DNA of 28,021 nucleotides from Chloroflexota bacterium (GCA_027316975.1 DAHVFL010000006.1:1-28021); one strand, 5' to 3'. Shown: positions 7,209-14,817, numbered from the stretch's first letter. Notes: generated by a model not told the origin, from the sequence alone. Numbers and translations: made by a program.

Positions 7209-8248
7209 GCGCTTCATCGACGAACCACGACAGGAGCTTTTCGTGCCGGCTCTATGGCCTGCTGTTGCGCTGCTATCCCGCGCAATTTCGCCGCATGTAC
7301 GCTCGTGAGATGGCGCGCACCTTCCGCGACAGTTACCGCGAGGCCATGCAGTGGCAGGGCAGAAGCGGTGTGCTGCGTTTATGGGGCGTCGTTCTCTATG
7401 ACCTGGGTGTTTCCCTTTTTATCGAATACCGGAGCGCGTTCAAAGCATTGCTACATCCAATCGAAGAAAGGCAGAGTAAAAACTATATGAGTGTCACAAA
7501 CATTGTTTTCGCGCAGCGTACCGACATTGGCCTGCAACGTAAGTTGAACGAAGATAGCGTCATCTCAATTCAGCCCGAAGACCAGAAGGTAATGGAGAGC
7601 AAGGGCATCCTGTTCGTTGTGGCCGATGGTATGGGTGGTCATTCTCGTGGTGAGGTGGCAAGCCAACTGGCAGTTACTATTATCCGCGATGTCTATTACC
7701 AGCAGGAGAGCGACGACCTGGAAGCATCGTTACAGCTGGCCCTGGAACAGGCCAATACTCGCCTGTACAATGAGAACATGGCGATGTCTCCAAAACCGGA
7801 ACCGGATCAAATGATGGCAACGACCTGCGTAGCTGCTGTTGTGCAGGGAGATACCGTTTACGTGGCTAATGTAGGAGATAGCCGCGCATACATCGTGCGT
7901 GATAGGCAGCCGCACCAGATTTCGCTCGATCACTCGGTTGTGGCGCAGCAGCTTCGTGACGGGTTGATCACAAAAGAGCAGGCCAAAGATCATCCCGATC
8001 GCAATAAGATCTACCGGTGTTTAGGCGAAAAAGACGTTGTTGAAGTAGACACCTTCTCCGCAAAGGTGCAGGCAGGCGATCTGCTCCTGCTGTGTACCGA
8101 CGGGCTTTCAGAACTGGTACCAGAAGAGGAAGTAGTCACCATCGTGCAGCAGTACGAGCCGCAGGAGAGCGTACAGCGCCTCATCGAACGCGCTAACGAA
8201 ATGGGCGGCAAAGATAATATCACCGCCGTCGTGGCGCGTGTGGCATGA
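7205..8248 (+). CDS. Fusion of ADOP-type N-terminal segment with PP2C protein phosphatase
   Basis: 347 residues. Residues about 12-80 (LLLRCYPAQFRRMYAREMARTF ... LWGVVLYDLGVSL) match the N-terminal extension that precedes the permease part in PadR-linked 'orphan permease' (ADOP) proteins. From Met95 on, a complete PP2C/PPM Ser/Thr phosphatase follows: RKLNEDS, VVADGMGGHSRGE, ANVGDSRAY, CTDGL and GKDNIT, which supply the metal-binding Asp residues. It probably dephosphorylates Ser/Thr residues placed by a bacterial Hanks-type kinase; none is in the window. No FtsX-like helices remain. The frame is continuous, so this is a real fusion in sequence; internal initiation at Met95 (7487) is possible but its ribosome binding site is weak. 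Confidence 0.9.
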   Translation: MSASSTNHDRSFSCRLYGLLLRCYPAQFRRMYAREMARTFRDSYREAMQWQGRSGVLRLWGVVLYDLGVSLFIEYRSAFKALLHPIEERQSKNYMSVTNIVFAQRTDIGLQRKLNEDSVISIQPEDQKVMESKGILFVVADGMGGHSRGEVASQLAVTIIRDVYYQQESDDLEASLQLALEQANTRLYNENMAMSPKPEPDQMMATTCVAAVVQGDTVYVANVGDSRAYIVRDRQPHQISLDHSVVAQQLRDGLITKEQAKDHPDRNKIYRCLGEKDVVEVDTFSAKVQAGDLLLLCTDGLSELVPEEEVVTIVQQYEPQESVQRLIERANEMGGKDNITAVVARVA

Positions 8249-8254
8249 GATTTA

Positions 8255-8335
8255 AGGGTGACTTAGCAGTGTAAGATGTGGGTTGGCGCGGGCTTAGCCC
8301 GCGCCAACCCACATCTTACACTGCTAAGTCACCCT
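8255..8335. repeat. Loop-free perfect palindrome, 40-bp arms
   Basis: Positions 8255-8294 are the exact reverse complement of 8296-8335 around a single central T at 8295, giving an 81-base perfect palindrome six bases after the phosphatase stop codon. It may act as a terminator for the padR operon, but it has no T-tract. Confidence 0.97.
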
Positions 8336-8346
8336 GCCCGAATGCG

Positions 8347-8376
8347 TTGCAGAGAAGCAAAAAGGTGATCTATAAT
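8347..8376 (+). promoter_or_regulatory. Promoter of the DUF2236 gene
   Basis: TTGCAG (8347-8352), an 18-base spacer and a perfect TATAAT (8371-8376). The predicted start near 8383 excludes translation from the TTG at 8384 as the main start. Confidence 0.7.
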
Positions 8377-8446
8377 ATTATTATTGAAGAGTAAGATTGT
8401 ATTGTATAAAGCCATCACGGTGCTAATAGTAGAAGAAAAGAAACCC

Positions 8447-9376
8447 ATGCATAAGCCCCTCGATGCGATGCGCATCATCCACTGGGCCAGCGGCGCTGAT
8501 ATGCCGGGCGAACTTCCCATTAGCGATCCTCAGCCCGACCCGGGCTTGCTCGGCCCGGACTCGTTGACCTGGCTCTTGCACGAGGAACAATGGCTCATTT
8601 TGTCGGGCGCGAGGGCCTTTTTGATGCAGGCCGCCCATCCTATCGTCGCGCAGGGGGCGCTTGACCACAGCGCCTTCGCCGAAGACCCTTTCGGGCGTGT
8701 CTATCGGACTATTCAGGGGATGGCGGTTTTGATCTTTGGCAGCACCGCCGAGGCGAACGCTATGGCTCGTCATATCAATCTCCTGCACCATACCGTTCAT
8801 GGGACGCTCTCAGAAAGCAGCGGGCGTTACAAAGCCGGTGAGCCTTACAGCGCCATGGAACCTTTACCACTTTTGTGGGTGCATATCGCCTTCGTGGATA
8901 GCCTTCTCACCGCCTATAAGACGTTTGTTGGGCCACTCTCCCCGGAGCAGTGCGAACAGTACTGGCAGGAGTCGTGTCGCTATGCGCGGCACCTCGGCCT
9001 CACTGATGTAACTCTCCCGGCCAGCTATGCCGCCGCGCAGCAACACATCCGCGATGCGCTTCCTTCAGGAGAGATTGCCATTGGCGCTGCCGCCCATTTC
9101 ATCGCCCGCGAGGTTCTCTACCCGCCCCTGCCCCTGCTGCGCAAGCCGTTGTGGATGATCGTGCGCCTCATCACCATCGGCCAACTCCCATCAGATATAC
9201 GAAAAGCATATGGATTGCGCTGGACCATCGCCCATACATTGGCATTTCGTCTGGTCTCCAGCATTGCGCGTCTCCTGCGCCGTCTCTTTCCCAACGCGCT
9301 CGGTAAAGCAACCCTGGTAGGTTTCGCCCGGCGTCGTTCGCGAGGAGAACTCCAACAGCCCGTGCAGGCAGTATAG
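8447..9376 (+). CDS. DUF2236 / MpaB-type oxygenase family protein
   Basis: 309 residues of the DUF2236 family, which includes latex-clearing-protein relatives and the fungal MpaB oxygenase and binds haem in characterised members. Seen here are GPDSLTWLLHEEQWLI, the family hallmark (F/L)MQAAHP-x(4)-G (FLMQAAHPIVAQGALDHS), FxxDPFGRVYRT, and the long helical body with conserved His residues (ARHINLLHHTVHG; PLLWVHIAFVDSLL). Residues about 220-260 carry a hydrophobic stretch typical of the family. The ATG at 8447 is chosen because the mapped promoter leaves little leader for an earlier TTG; its ribosome binding site is weak (GAAGAAAAG). Substrate unknown. Confidence 0.85.
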   Translation: MHKPLDAMRIIHWASGADMPGELPISDPQPDPGLLGPDSLTWLLHEEQWLILSGARAFLMQAAHPIVAQGALDHSAFAEDPFGRVYRTIQGMAVLIFGSTAEANAMARHINLLHHTVHGTLSESSGRYKAGEPYSAMEPLPLLWVHIAFVDSLLTAYKTFVGPLSPEQCEQYWQESCRYARHLGLTDVTLPASYAAAQQHIRDALPSGEIAIGAAAHFIAREVLYPPLPLLRKPLWMIVRLITIGQLPSDIRKAYGLRWTIAHTLAFRLVSSIARLLRRLFPNALGKATLVGFARRRSRGELQQPVQAV

Positions 9377-9424
9377 ACTATCTCTTCCCGAAGACATATA
9401 ATGTGGGTGCGGTTATTAGGCTGT

Positions 9425-9538
9425 CAAACTTCCTTGAGCCGTCCTGTCTGTCATTCTGAGCGAAGCGAAGAATCTCAAGCCGACGGGAGATTCTTCGCTT
9501 CGCTCAGAATGACAGCCAAAGTGGCTCAACGAACTTTG
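9425..9538. repeat. REPIN-like inverted repeat, CATTCTGAGCG variant
   Basis: Perfect 29-bp arms 9448-9476 and 9487-9515 around a 10-base spacer. This copy has T-A in place of the usual C-G at the variable stem pair (ATTCT ... AGAAT). Outer imperfect arms (9425-9440 with 9523-9538, 14 of 16 paired) surround it at equal 7-base distances. Confidence 0.9.
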
Positions 9539-9589
9539 ATGGACTATTATTACACTACAACATGGAACGATACTCCACTGAGGACATAC

Positions 9590-9940
9590 ATGAACCAATA
9601 TAAACACCCAACGCCACTGTCATTCGTGCTGGATGATGAAAAGCGGCAGCTAACCCTGATCTGGAGCGATGAACACGAGAGTATACATAGTTGGGAAACA
9701 TTGCGCTGGGCCTGCCCCTGCGCCTGGTGCGCGGGCGAAGGCGGCCAGCCCGGCATGTTGCAGAATAAAACGAGCCTGAGTATCGAAGAGACCACGCTGG
9801 TGAATATCGAACCTGTCGGGCGCTATGGCCTGACCCCCATCTGGGAAGACGGACACCATACCGGTATCTTCACATACGAAAAACTGCGCGCCAGTTGCGA
9901 ATGCCAGCAGTGCCAGGATAAACGCTATTTCGGCAAGTAA
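9590..9940 (+). CDS. DUF971 (gamma-butyrobetaine hydroxylase-like N-terminal domain) protein
   Basis: 116 residues in DUF971: LTLIWSDEHESIHSWETLRWACPCAWC, then VNIEPVGRYGLTPIWEDGHHTGIFTYEKLRASCECQQC. Cys pairs in CPCAWC and CECQQC suggest zinc or Fe-S binding. Stand-alone DUF971 proteins have been linked to Fe-S cluster handling, but the role is not settled. The ATG at 9590 is preceded by GAGG at six bases. The frame is open further upstream to 9401 only because it reads through the REPIN-like repeat. A terminator follows. Confidence 0.85.
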   Translation: MNQYKHPTPLSFVLDDEKRQLTLIWSDEHESIHSWETLRWACPCAWCAGEGGQPGMLQNKTSLSIEETTLVNIEPVGRYGLTPIWEDGHHTGIFTYEKLRASCECQQCQDKRYFGK

Positions 9941-9960
9941 CGGTTTCGCGCTCAATGAAG

Positions 9961-9997
9961 AAGTGGCGGCTAACCCATCCGGGCATTGCCGCCACTT
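9961..9997 (+). terminator. Intrinsic terminator after the DUF971 gene
   Basis: Stem AAGTGGCGGC (9961-9970) with GCCGCCACTT (9988-9997), 10 perfect pairs, followed by TCTATGTT. GC-rich stem and T-rich end; the T-run is short. Confidence 0.7.
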
Positions 9998-10027
9998 TCT
10001 ATGTTAAGTACGGGTGCTCTTTACGTT

Positions 10028-10094
10028 AATAATGATGAAAGGCGCGAAAGCCTATTTTTCCTCCGTACGGGAGGTTGAAGAAGTTATCATTATT
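10028..10094 (+). promoter_or_regulatory. Candidate structured leader (three-way junction) of the 50-residue membrane peptide
   Basis: A 9-bp closing stem (10028-10036 with 10086-10094) encloses two hairpins: AGGC-GCGAAA-GCCT (10040-10053) and CCTCC-GTACG-GGAGG (10060-10074). The closing stem ends four bases before the GGAG of the downstream gene. I do not recognise a known riboswitch. Confidence 0.4.
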
Positions 10095-10108
10095 TACGGA
10101 GCAATACT

Positions 10109-10261
10109 ATGTCTACATCTACCAAAGAAATTGAAACGCAGATCACATCTCGTCGTCGCTCTTTTCCGCTTTCTGGCCTGGCCCTGCGCCTGTTGATTGC
10201 CTTTGTGATTAGCTGGCTGGTCATCATGGCCTTCTTTGTATCCGGCGCGGTTTCTCGCTAA
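10109..10261 (+). CDS. Small single-helix membrane protein (50 residues)
   Basis: ATG at 10109 with GGAG seven bases upstream; 50 codons ending TAA at 10259-10261. A polar, basic N terminus (MSTSTKEIETQITSRRRSF) precedes one membrane helix (about 22-46, with LLIAFVISWLVIMAFFVSGA), so the basic side is probably cytosolic. No family recognised. It lies behind a foldable leader and before the deaminase gene, with 131 bases between. It is too short for many gene finders, but the ribosome binding site and the clear positive-inside helix argue that it is real. Confidence 0.65.
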   Translation: MSTSTKEIETQITSRRRSFPLSGLALRLLIAFVISWLVIMAFFVSGAVSR

Positions 10262-10392
10262 TCATCTATCGTTGCGCCAATTGTCGTTGTTTCCCTTCGT
10301 ATGTAAAATCTGCTCTCGTCCGGCATGCGCTTTTTGCTGTATGATAAGATGTATCTTATGCAACCGCCTCACATACGCAAGGAGTAGCTACC

Positions 10393-11682
10393 ATGCAGGA
10401 TCAGCAGTTGGAGAGCGAACAACAGGAGCAGCCACTGATCGAAATTGCCAGCGCAAGCGTACTTTCATCTGCCTCTGATAGAAAAGACGAGCGCGAACGG
10501 AATTATGAGTATTACAAAAAGATTTTCGACGGGCATCCGATGCCGTTCGCGTTTGTCGATCTTGACCTGCTCGACCGGAATATTCGCCAGATTGTTGCGC
10601 GGGCGCGTGGCAAGAGGATACGGCTTGCCTCCAAGTCCATCCGCAGCCTTGCCATATTGCGGCGTGTTTTCGCGGCGGACGCCTGCTTTCAGGGCATCAT
10701 GTGCTATACCGCTCTTGAGGCTGTTTACCTGGCCTCTCAGGGTTTCAAAGATTTGCTGATTGGGTATCCCGCCTGGAACGAGCATGATATCGCTGCTGTC
10801 GCGCGCGCAACGGCGGATGGAGCGCACATTACGTCGATGATCGACAGCGTTGAACACGTCGAGCGCATCGAAACCCTGGCTTCCCGGTATGACACTCGCT
10901 TGCCCCTGTGTCTCGAAATCGATATGTCGATGGATGTTCCCGGCCTGCATTTCGGCGTCTGGCGCTCTCCTGTGCGCACTGTAGAGCAGGCGCGACCCAT
11001 CATCGAAAGCGTCAAAGCCTCTTCCCATGTTTTCCTGGACGGTTTGATGGGCTACGAAGCGCAAATCGCGGGCCTGGGTGATAACTTTCCCGGGCAAAAA
11101 GCGAAGAATGCCCTGGTTCGTCGCCTCAAGCGGCGCTCAATCCGCGAAATAGCCGAACGGCGCGCCGCTATCGTTGCTTTAGCGCGTTCCTCCGGCATTA
11201 CGCCGCGCTTCGTCAACGGCGGCGGCACGGGCAGCATCGACTCCACGCGCAATGAGGCCGTTGTGACAGAAATCACCGTCGGTTCGGGCTTCTACGCCCC
11301 CGCGCTTTTCGATAACTACCGCGATTTCCGCTATTCACCCGCTGCCGCCTATGCTATCGAGATTGTGCGCCGCCCGCAACCATCACTCTACACCTGCCTG
11401 GGCGGCGGCTACATCGCCTCTGGCTCGGTCGGCCCGGAAAAACAGCCGGCACCCTACCTGCCGCCGGGCGCGAAACTGCTCTCGCTCGAAGGCGCGGGCG
11501 AGGTGCAGACGCCCATCCGCTACAACGGACCGCTCTCGCTCACCATAGGTGATCCTATCTTCATGCGCCACAGCAAGGCCGGTGAACTCTGCGAACGCTT
11601 TACGCACCTCTATCTTGTTTCCAATGGAACCATCGTCGATACAGTGACAACCTATCGCGGTGACGGGCGTACTTTCATATAG
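10393..11682 (+). CDS. Amino acid deaminase/aldolase, alanine racemase fold (PLP-dependent)
   Basis: 429 residues. The N-terminal alanine-racemase-type TIM barrel carries the PLP Schiff-base lysine Lys81 in RLASKSIRS, preceded by PFAFVDLDLLDRNI. The FVNGGGTGS loop probably binds the PLP phosphate. The C-terminal D-serine-dehydratase-like domain ends with RHSKAGELCERF, whose His and Cys fit the metal-binding pair of that domain, then HLYLVSNGTIVDTVTTYRGDG. This is the D-threonine aldolase / D-serine dehydratase-like group usually annotated 'amino acid deaminase/aldolase'. AGGAG lies eight bases before ATG 10393. The first 35 residues are polar and probably disordered. The exact substrate is unknown. 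Confidence 0.88.
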   Translation: MQDQQLESEQQEQPLIEIASASVLSSASDRKDERERNYEYYKKIFDGHPMPFAFVDLDLLDRNIRQIVARARGKRIRLASKSIRSLAILRRVFAADACFQGIMCYTALEAVYLASQGFKDLLIGYPAWNEHDIAAVARATADGAHITSMIDSVEHVERIETLASRYDTRLPLCLEIDMSMDVPGLHFGVWRSPVRTVEQARPIIESVKASSHVFLDGLMGYEAQIAGLGDNFPGQKAKNALVRRLKRRSIREIAERRAAIVALARSSGITPRFVNGGGTGSIDSTRNEAVVTEITVGSGFYAPALFDNYRDFRYSPAAAYAIEIVRRPQPSLYTCLGGGYIASGSVGPEKQPAPYLPPGAKLLSLEGAGEVQTPIRYNGPLSLTIGDPIFMRHSKAGELCERFTHLYLVSNGTIVDTVTTYRGDGRTFI

Positions 11683-12059
11683 TCGTAAAATTCACCCTAC
11701 TGAAAACTTGCTCACTTGATGTTCTACACATTGACATGCTCTTATGAATTTTCAGGCATGGCTCAAATGAACTTGATACTTTAGTAGGTTTGTGAAGTAT
11801 GGGAAGCCCAACGCCCTGGTCCTGTCATCCTGAGCGAAGCGAAGGATCTCTGTGATATTGGTGGTACCGCTTCCCCAACAGGCGGACGGATGCCGCTGTC
11901 ATCCTGAGCGCAGCGAAGGATCTCTGTAATACACTCACAAGACTGAGCGGAGAGATCCTTCGCTGCGCTCAGGATGACAGGAAACGGACGAGACAGACGG
12001 TAGGCGAGTCTTACCGATCTCGCTTATAAATAGTCATTAAGGCTGAATTCGAGCGCACT
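11683..12059. other. Gene-free interval with three CATCCTGAGCG repeat units
   Basis: No supported gene. It holds one single repeat unit and one inverted pair (see 11821-11980). A GTAGGTTT stretch at 11784-11791, 37 bases before the first unit, resembles the GTAGGTTTTT end of the element at 14670. Confidence 0.8.
11821..11980. repeat. REPIN-like cluster: one single unit plus one inverted pair
   Basis: Unit A at 11821-11853 (GCGAAGC loop), unit B at 11896-11925 and its perfect inverse C at 11951-11980 (GCGCAGC loop; 30-bp arms, 25-base spacer). All carry the C-G version of the variable stem pair. Confidence 0.92.
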
Positions 12060-12836
12060 TTAGAACCCGCCTGTCGAGCGAATGATTTGACCTGTCACCC
12101 AGGCAGCATCTTCGCTTGCCAGAAAAGTAATGATGCGTGCTGCATCGTCGGGCTGGCCTATCCGTCCCATGGGGAAGCGTGGCAGAAGTTCTTGCTTTAC
12201 TTCTTCACTCATCCATCCCGTGTCGGTAGGGCCGGGATCGACCGCGTTTACCGTGATGCCTCGCGGCGCAACTTCGACAGCCAGCGTGACGGTGAAAGCC
12301 TCGATAGCTCCCTTCGTGGCGACATAGGCTAATTTCCCTTGCATCGCGCCGCGTCCTTGCCCCGATGTCAGGTTGATAATGCGCCCACCGGCAGGCAACA
12401 TGAAACTTCGCGCAAACTCAATGCTCAACAGCATGGTGCCGCGCATATTCACGGCGTAATAGGCATCCAAAGTCTGCGCATCCAACTGGTCAAAGGGAGC
12501 CTGCGTATCATCATGCGTCGCGTTGTTGACAAGGATAGAAGCAGTCCCCAATTGAGCCTGGACGGTTTGTATGATGCGTTGTGGCGCGTCTACCTCTGCA
12601 AGATTGACCATCATATGCTCACAACGCACACCCTGCGCCCTTACCAGCTTTTGCAGCAGATCTGGTTCCTCTTCCTCTGCTCCCCAGGGCATGAGTCGAT
12701 CATAGGGACTCCAATGGGTGAAAAAGATATCAGCCCCTGCCCGTGCTAACGCCAGGCAAACGGCTGCTCCAATGCCACGGCGGCGACTTGCTCCGGTAAC
12801 AATCGCCAGCCGCCGGATAGTATGTTGAGTGGTCAT
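12060..12836 (-). CDS. SDR-family oxidoreductase (divergent, extended dinucleotide loop)
   Basis: 258-residue short-chain dehydrogenase. Cofactor motif TGASRRRGIG (14-23) is two residues longer than the classical TGxxxGxG. NNAT (104-107), Ser158, Tyr171 and Lys175 form the rest of the core. A 20-residue acidic segment (THWSPYDRLMPWGAEEEEPD) replaces the usual cofactor-discriminating loop after strand 2. Known relatives include reductases from Bacillus and actinomycetes annotated only as SDR family. GAGGAA lies six bases before the ATG. Only about 47% of its features resemble the FabG-like paralogue at 4474 by eye, so a different substrate is likely. Confidence 0.88.
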   Translation of the reverse strand: MTTQHTIRRLAIVTGASRRRGIGAAVCLALARAGADIFFTHWSPYDRLMPWGAEEEEPDLLQKLVRAQGVRCEHMMVNLAEVDAPQRIIQTVQAQLGTASILVNNATHDDTQAPFDQLDAQTLDAYYAVNMRGTMLLSIEFARSFMLPAGGRIINLTSGQGRGAMQGKLAYVATKGAIEAFTVTLAVEVAPRGITVNAVDPGPTDTGWMSEEVKQELLPRFPMGRIGQPDDAARIITFLASEDAAWVTGQIIRSTGGF

Positions 12837-12872
12837 TAACTATTCCTCTTCTTTCAGCAATTTGATGGTTCG

Positions 12873-13032
12873 CTGGTGATTACCTGTAAGTCCGCAGGAA
12901 TACGTGAGTCAGGTCTGCTGCACGCATTCGCCCTACAGATGCTTCGCTGCGCTCAGCATGACAGCCAATGCCAGAGAGCTGTCATGCTGAGCGCAGCGAA
13001 GCATCTCGGGCGCACTAATGGGTAATCACCAG
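12873..13032. repeat. REPIN-like inverted repeat, CATGCTGAGCG variant, inside 12-bp terminal inverted repeats
   Basis: Inner perfect arms 12937-12965 and 12978-13006 (29 bp, 12-base spacer). Here the variable stem pair is G-C (ATGCT ... AGCAT). Perfect 12-bp outer arms CTGGTGATTACC (12873-12884) and its inverse (13021-13032) bound a 160-base element, MITE-like in shape. No coding capacity. Confidence 0.88.
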
Positions 13033-13043
13033 AAGATTCAACC

Positions 13044-13102
13044 TTGACATTGTGTCAGGGTATGCATACACTGATAAAGTGTCAGACAGGAATGCATACC
13101 AG
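13044..13102 (+). promoter_or_regulatory. Promoter with duplicated operator-like sequence
   Basis: TTGACA (13044-13049), a 17-base spacer and TACACT (13067-13072). TGTCAG followed by ATGCATAC occurs twice, the first time inside the spacer and -10 region (with the 10-bp palindrome GTATGCATAC, 13060-13069) and again downstream of the start. This arrangement suits a repressor. The protein is unknown. Confidence 0.65.
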
Positions 13103-13125
13103 TAAAACGTACAAGGAGGCATTTC

Positions 13126-13209
13126 ATGATTAATGCGGTCGCGACCATCTGTATTTTCGTCAACGACCAGGACAAAGCCAAAGCGTTCTTTGTTGAAGAA
13201 CCCAGGTAA
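13126..13209 (+). pseudogene. N-terminal remnant of a VOC (glyoxalase-fold) gene
   Basis: 27 codons plus TAA reading MINAVATICIFVNDQDKAKAFF..., the first beta-strand and helix of a VOC/glyoxalase-fold protein. AAGGAGG lies seven bases before the ATG, an excellent ribosome binding site, directly behind the promoter at 13044. The similarity stops after about residue 24 and the frame closes 37 bases before the oxidase ATG. A deletion seems to have removed the rest of a VOC gene, leaving the promoter to drive the oxidase. Confidence 0.7.
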
Positions 13210-13246
13210 TTCATCACCTCGTCACAAGGAATTCAAGGATTTAGAT

Positions 13247-14605
13247 ATGGCTGTAACGCAGGGGACGCGCTGGCAGAACTGGTCTGGTTCTGTAAAAGGA
13301 CAACCTCGACAGGTTGTGATGCCGGGTAGTATCAACGAACTGGAACAGCGTGTCGGTGTCTTTGCGCGCGAGGGGCGGCACGTGCGCGTCGTAGGTTCGG
13401 GACACTCGTTCACCCCGCTCGCACAGAGCGACGACGTATTACTGTCGCTGGATAATTTACAGGGCATCCAGTCGATTGACGCTGAACACGGAACCGTAAC
13501 CGTGCTGGGTGGCACAAAACTCAAGCTGCTGGGAGATACATTGTTGGCGCACGGGCTGGCCCAGGAGAATCTTGGCGATATCGATGTGCAGAGCATCGCG
13601 GGAGCCATCAGCACAGGCACGCACGGTACCGGCATTTCGTTTGGCTCGCTTGCCACCCAGATTGAGGGTATCACCCTGGTGACAGCCACCGGGGAACTGC
13701 TGGAATGCTCACCCGAACAGCATCCCGATATTTTTAAGGCGGCACAGGTCTCGCTAGGAGCGCTGGGGATAATCGCCAGCGTCAAGCTGCGCGTGGTACC
13801 CGCCAAAGTCCTGCATTACCAGGGGCTGCGCAAAAAACTGAGTGATTGCCTCGACCACCTGGAACAATACAAGCAAGAGAATAGCCACTTCGAGTTTTTC
13901 TGGTTCCCCTATACCGAATGGGTGCAGGCCAAGTTCATCAATCCTACCAGCGAACCGCCGGGCAAAAATACGCTGTGGGGAACGCTCAACAAGATCGTGT
14001 TGGAGAACTGGGTTTATGGGTCGCTATGCGCCATGTCTCGCGCCATACCTGGCCTGGCTAAAAGCGTCTGCAAAATCTCAGGCAACTCGATTGCCAACGT
14101 GGATGAGATCAACTACAGCCATCGCCTTTTCTCTACGCCGCGCATGGTGCGATTCCAGGAGATGGAATACAACATCCCGGCGGAACACACGCGAGCGGTT
14201 ATCACCGAAATCCAGCAATGTATCGAGCAGCGCCAGTTCGCGGTAAACTTCCCGCTGGAATGCCGTTTCGTGCATGGCGATGATATCTGGCTCAGTCCCG
14301 CCTACCAGCGCGAATCGGCCTATATCGCCGTGCATATGTACAGGGGGATGCCCTACCAGTCCTATTTTTCCCACGTCGAAGAAATCTTCAAACGCTACCA
14401 GGGTCGCCCCCACTGGGGCAAGCTGCACACGCGCACGGCGCGAGAACTGGCCCCGCTCTATCCCCGTTGGCACGATTTCCGCTGTATCCGCGCCGCGCTC
14501 GACCCCGACGGCATGTTCCTGAATGATTACTTACGAGCGTTGTTCGACGCGAACACGCCTGTAACAGGCGTCACTGGCGAAGAGGAAGCGCGTACAACGA
14601 ATTGA
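13247..14605 (+). CDS. FAD-linked aldonolactone (L-gulono/D-arabinono-1,4-lactone) oxidase
   Basis: 452 residues. The N-terminal PCMH-type FAD domain shows VVGSGHSFTPLAQ with His53, the residue that is covalently linked to FAD in aldonolactone oxidases, and GAISTGTHGTG. The C-terminal ALO domain ends with HWGKLHTRTARELAPLYPRWHDF...DPDGMFLNDYL, a strong match to the family. It should oxidise a sugar lactone or alditol with oxygen or another acceptor. ATG 13247 has AAGGA at seven bases; the longer in-frame start at 13133 lies inside the VOC remnant. A stem-loop follows the stop. Which sugar is used cannot be told from sequence. Confidence 0.9.
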   Translation: MAVTQGTRWQNWSGSVKGQPRQVVMPGSINELEQRVGVFAREGRHVRVVGSGHSFTPLAQSDDVLLSLDNLQGIQSIDAEHGTVTVLGGTKLKLLGDTLLAHGLAQENLGDIDVQSIAGAISTGTHGTGISFGSLATQIEGITLVTATGELLECSPEQHPDIFKAAQVSLGALGIIASVKLRVVPAKVLHYQGLRKKLSDCLDHLEQYKQENSHFEFFWFPYTEWVQAKFINPTSEPPGKNTLWGTLNKIVLENWVYGSLCAMSRAIPGLAKSVCKISGNSIANVDEINYSHRLFSTPRMVRFQEMEYNIPAEHTRAVITEIQQCIEQRQFAVNFPLECRFVHGDDIWLSPAYQRESAYIAVHMYRGMPYQSYFSHVEEIFKRYQGRPHWGKLHTRTARELAPLYPRWHDFRCIRAALDPDGMFLNDYLRALFDANTPVTGVTGEEEARTTN

Positions 14606-14610
14606 GGGTC

Positions 14611-14646
14611 GTGCGTTTGCTCACCGTTTTCGGTGAGCAAACGCAC
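14611..14646 (+). terminator. Stem-loop after the aldonolactone oxidase gene
   Basis: Perfect 16-bp stem (14611-14626 with 14631-14646) and a TTTT loop, six bases after the stop codon. It lacks a T-tract, so rho-independent function is uncertain. Confidence 0.65.
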
Positions 14647-14669
14647 CTGCTACCCCTGGTCTTTCACAA

Positions 14670-14808
14670 GTAGGTTTTTCGGAAAAGAACCGGTCAGGTG
14701 GGAGGTGTCATCCTGAGCGCAGCGAAGGATCTGCGTGCGGCTCGGCGGAAGATCCTTCGCTGCGCTCAGGATGACACCTCTGACGAGCGCTTGTTTCAAA
14801 AAACCTAC
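14670..14808. repeat. REPIN-like inverted repeat inside GTAGGTTTTT terminal repeats
   Basis: Inner perfect arms 14702-14731 and 14751-14780 (30 bp, 19-base spacer, C-G variant). Outer perfect 10-bp arms GTAGGTTTTT at 14670-14679 and inverted at 14799-14808, with weaker pairing further inward. Confidence 0.88.
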
Positions 14809-14817
14809 CAATGAAAG

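Noticed and set aside
9401..9589. N-terminal extension of the DUF971 protein
   Set aside because: It only translates the palindromic repeat (CHSERSEES-like peptide); a good ribosome binding site supports the start at 9590.
10014..10196. 60-codon frame overlapping the small membrane protein gene
   Set aside because: It lacks a ribosome binding site, crosses the folded leader and is in another frame from the better supported 50-codon gene.
10465..11097. Minus-strand frame opposite the deaminase/aldolase gene
   Set aside because: Antisense of a conserved enzyme with clear PLP motifs; no independent support.
11821..11980. CRISPR-like direct repeats
   Set aside because: Only three units with unequal spacing, one of them inverted, and the same unit occurs at scattered sites; this is a REP-type repeat.
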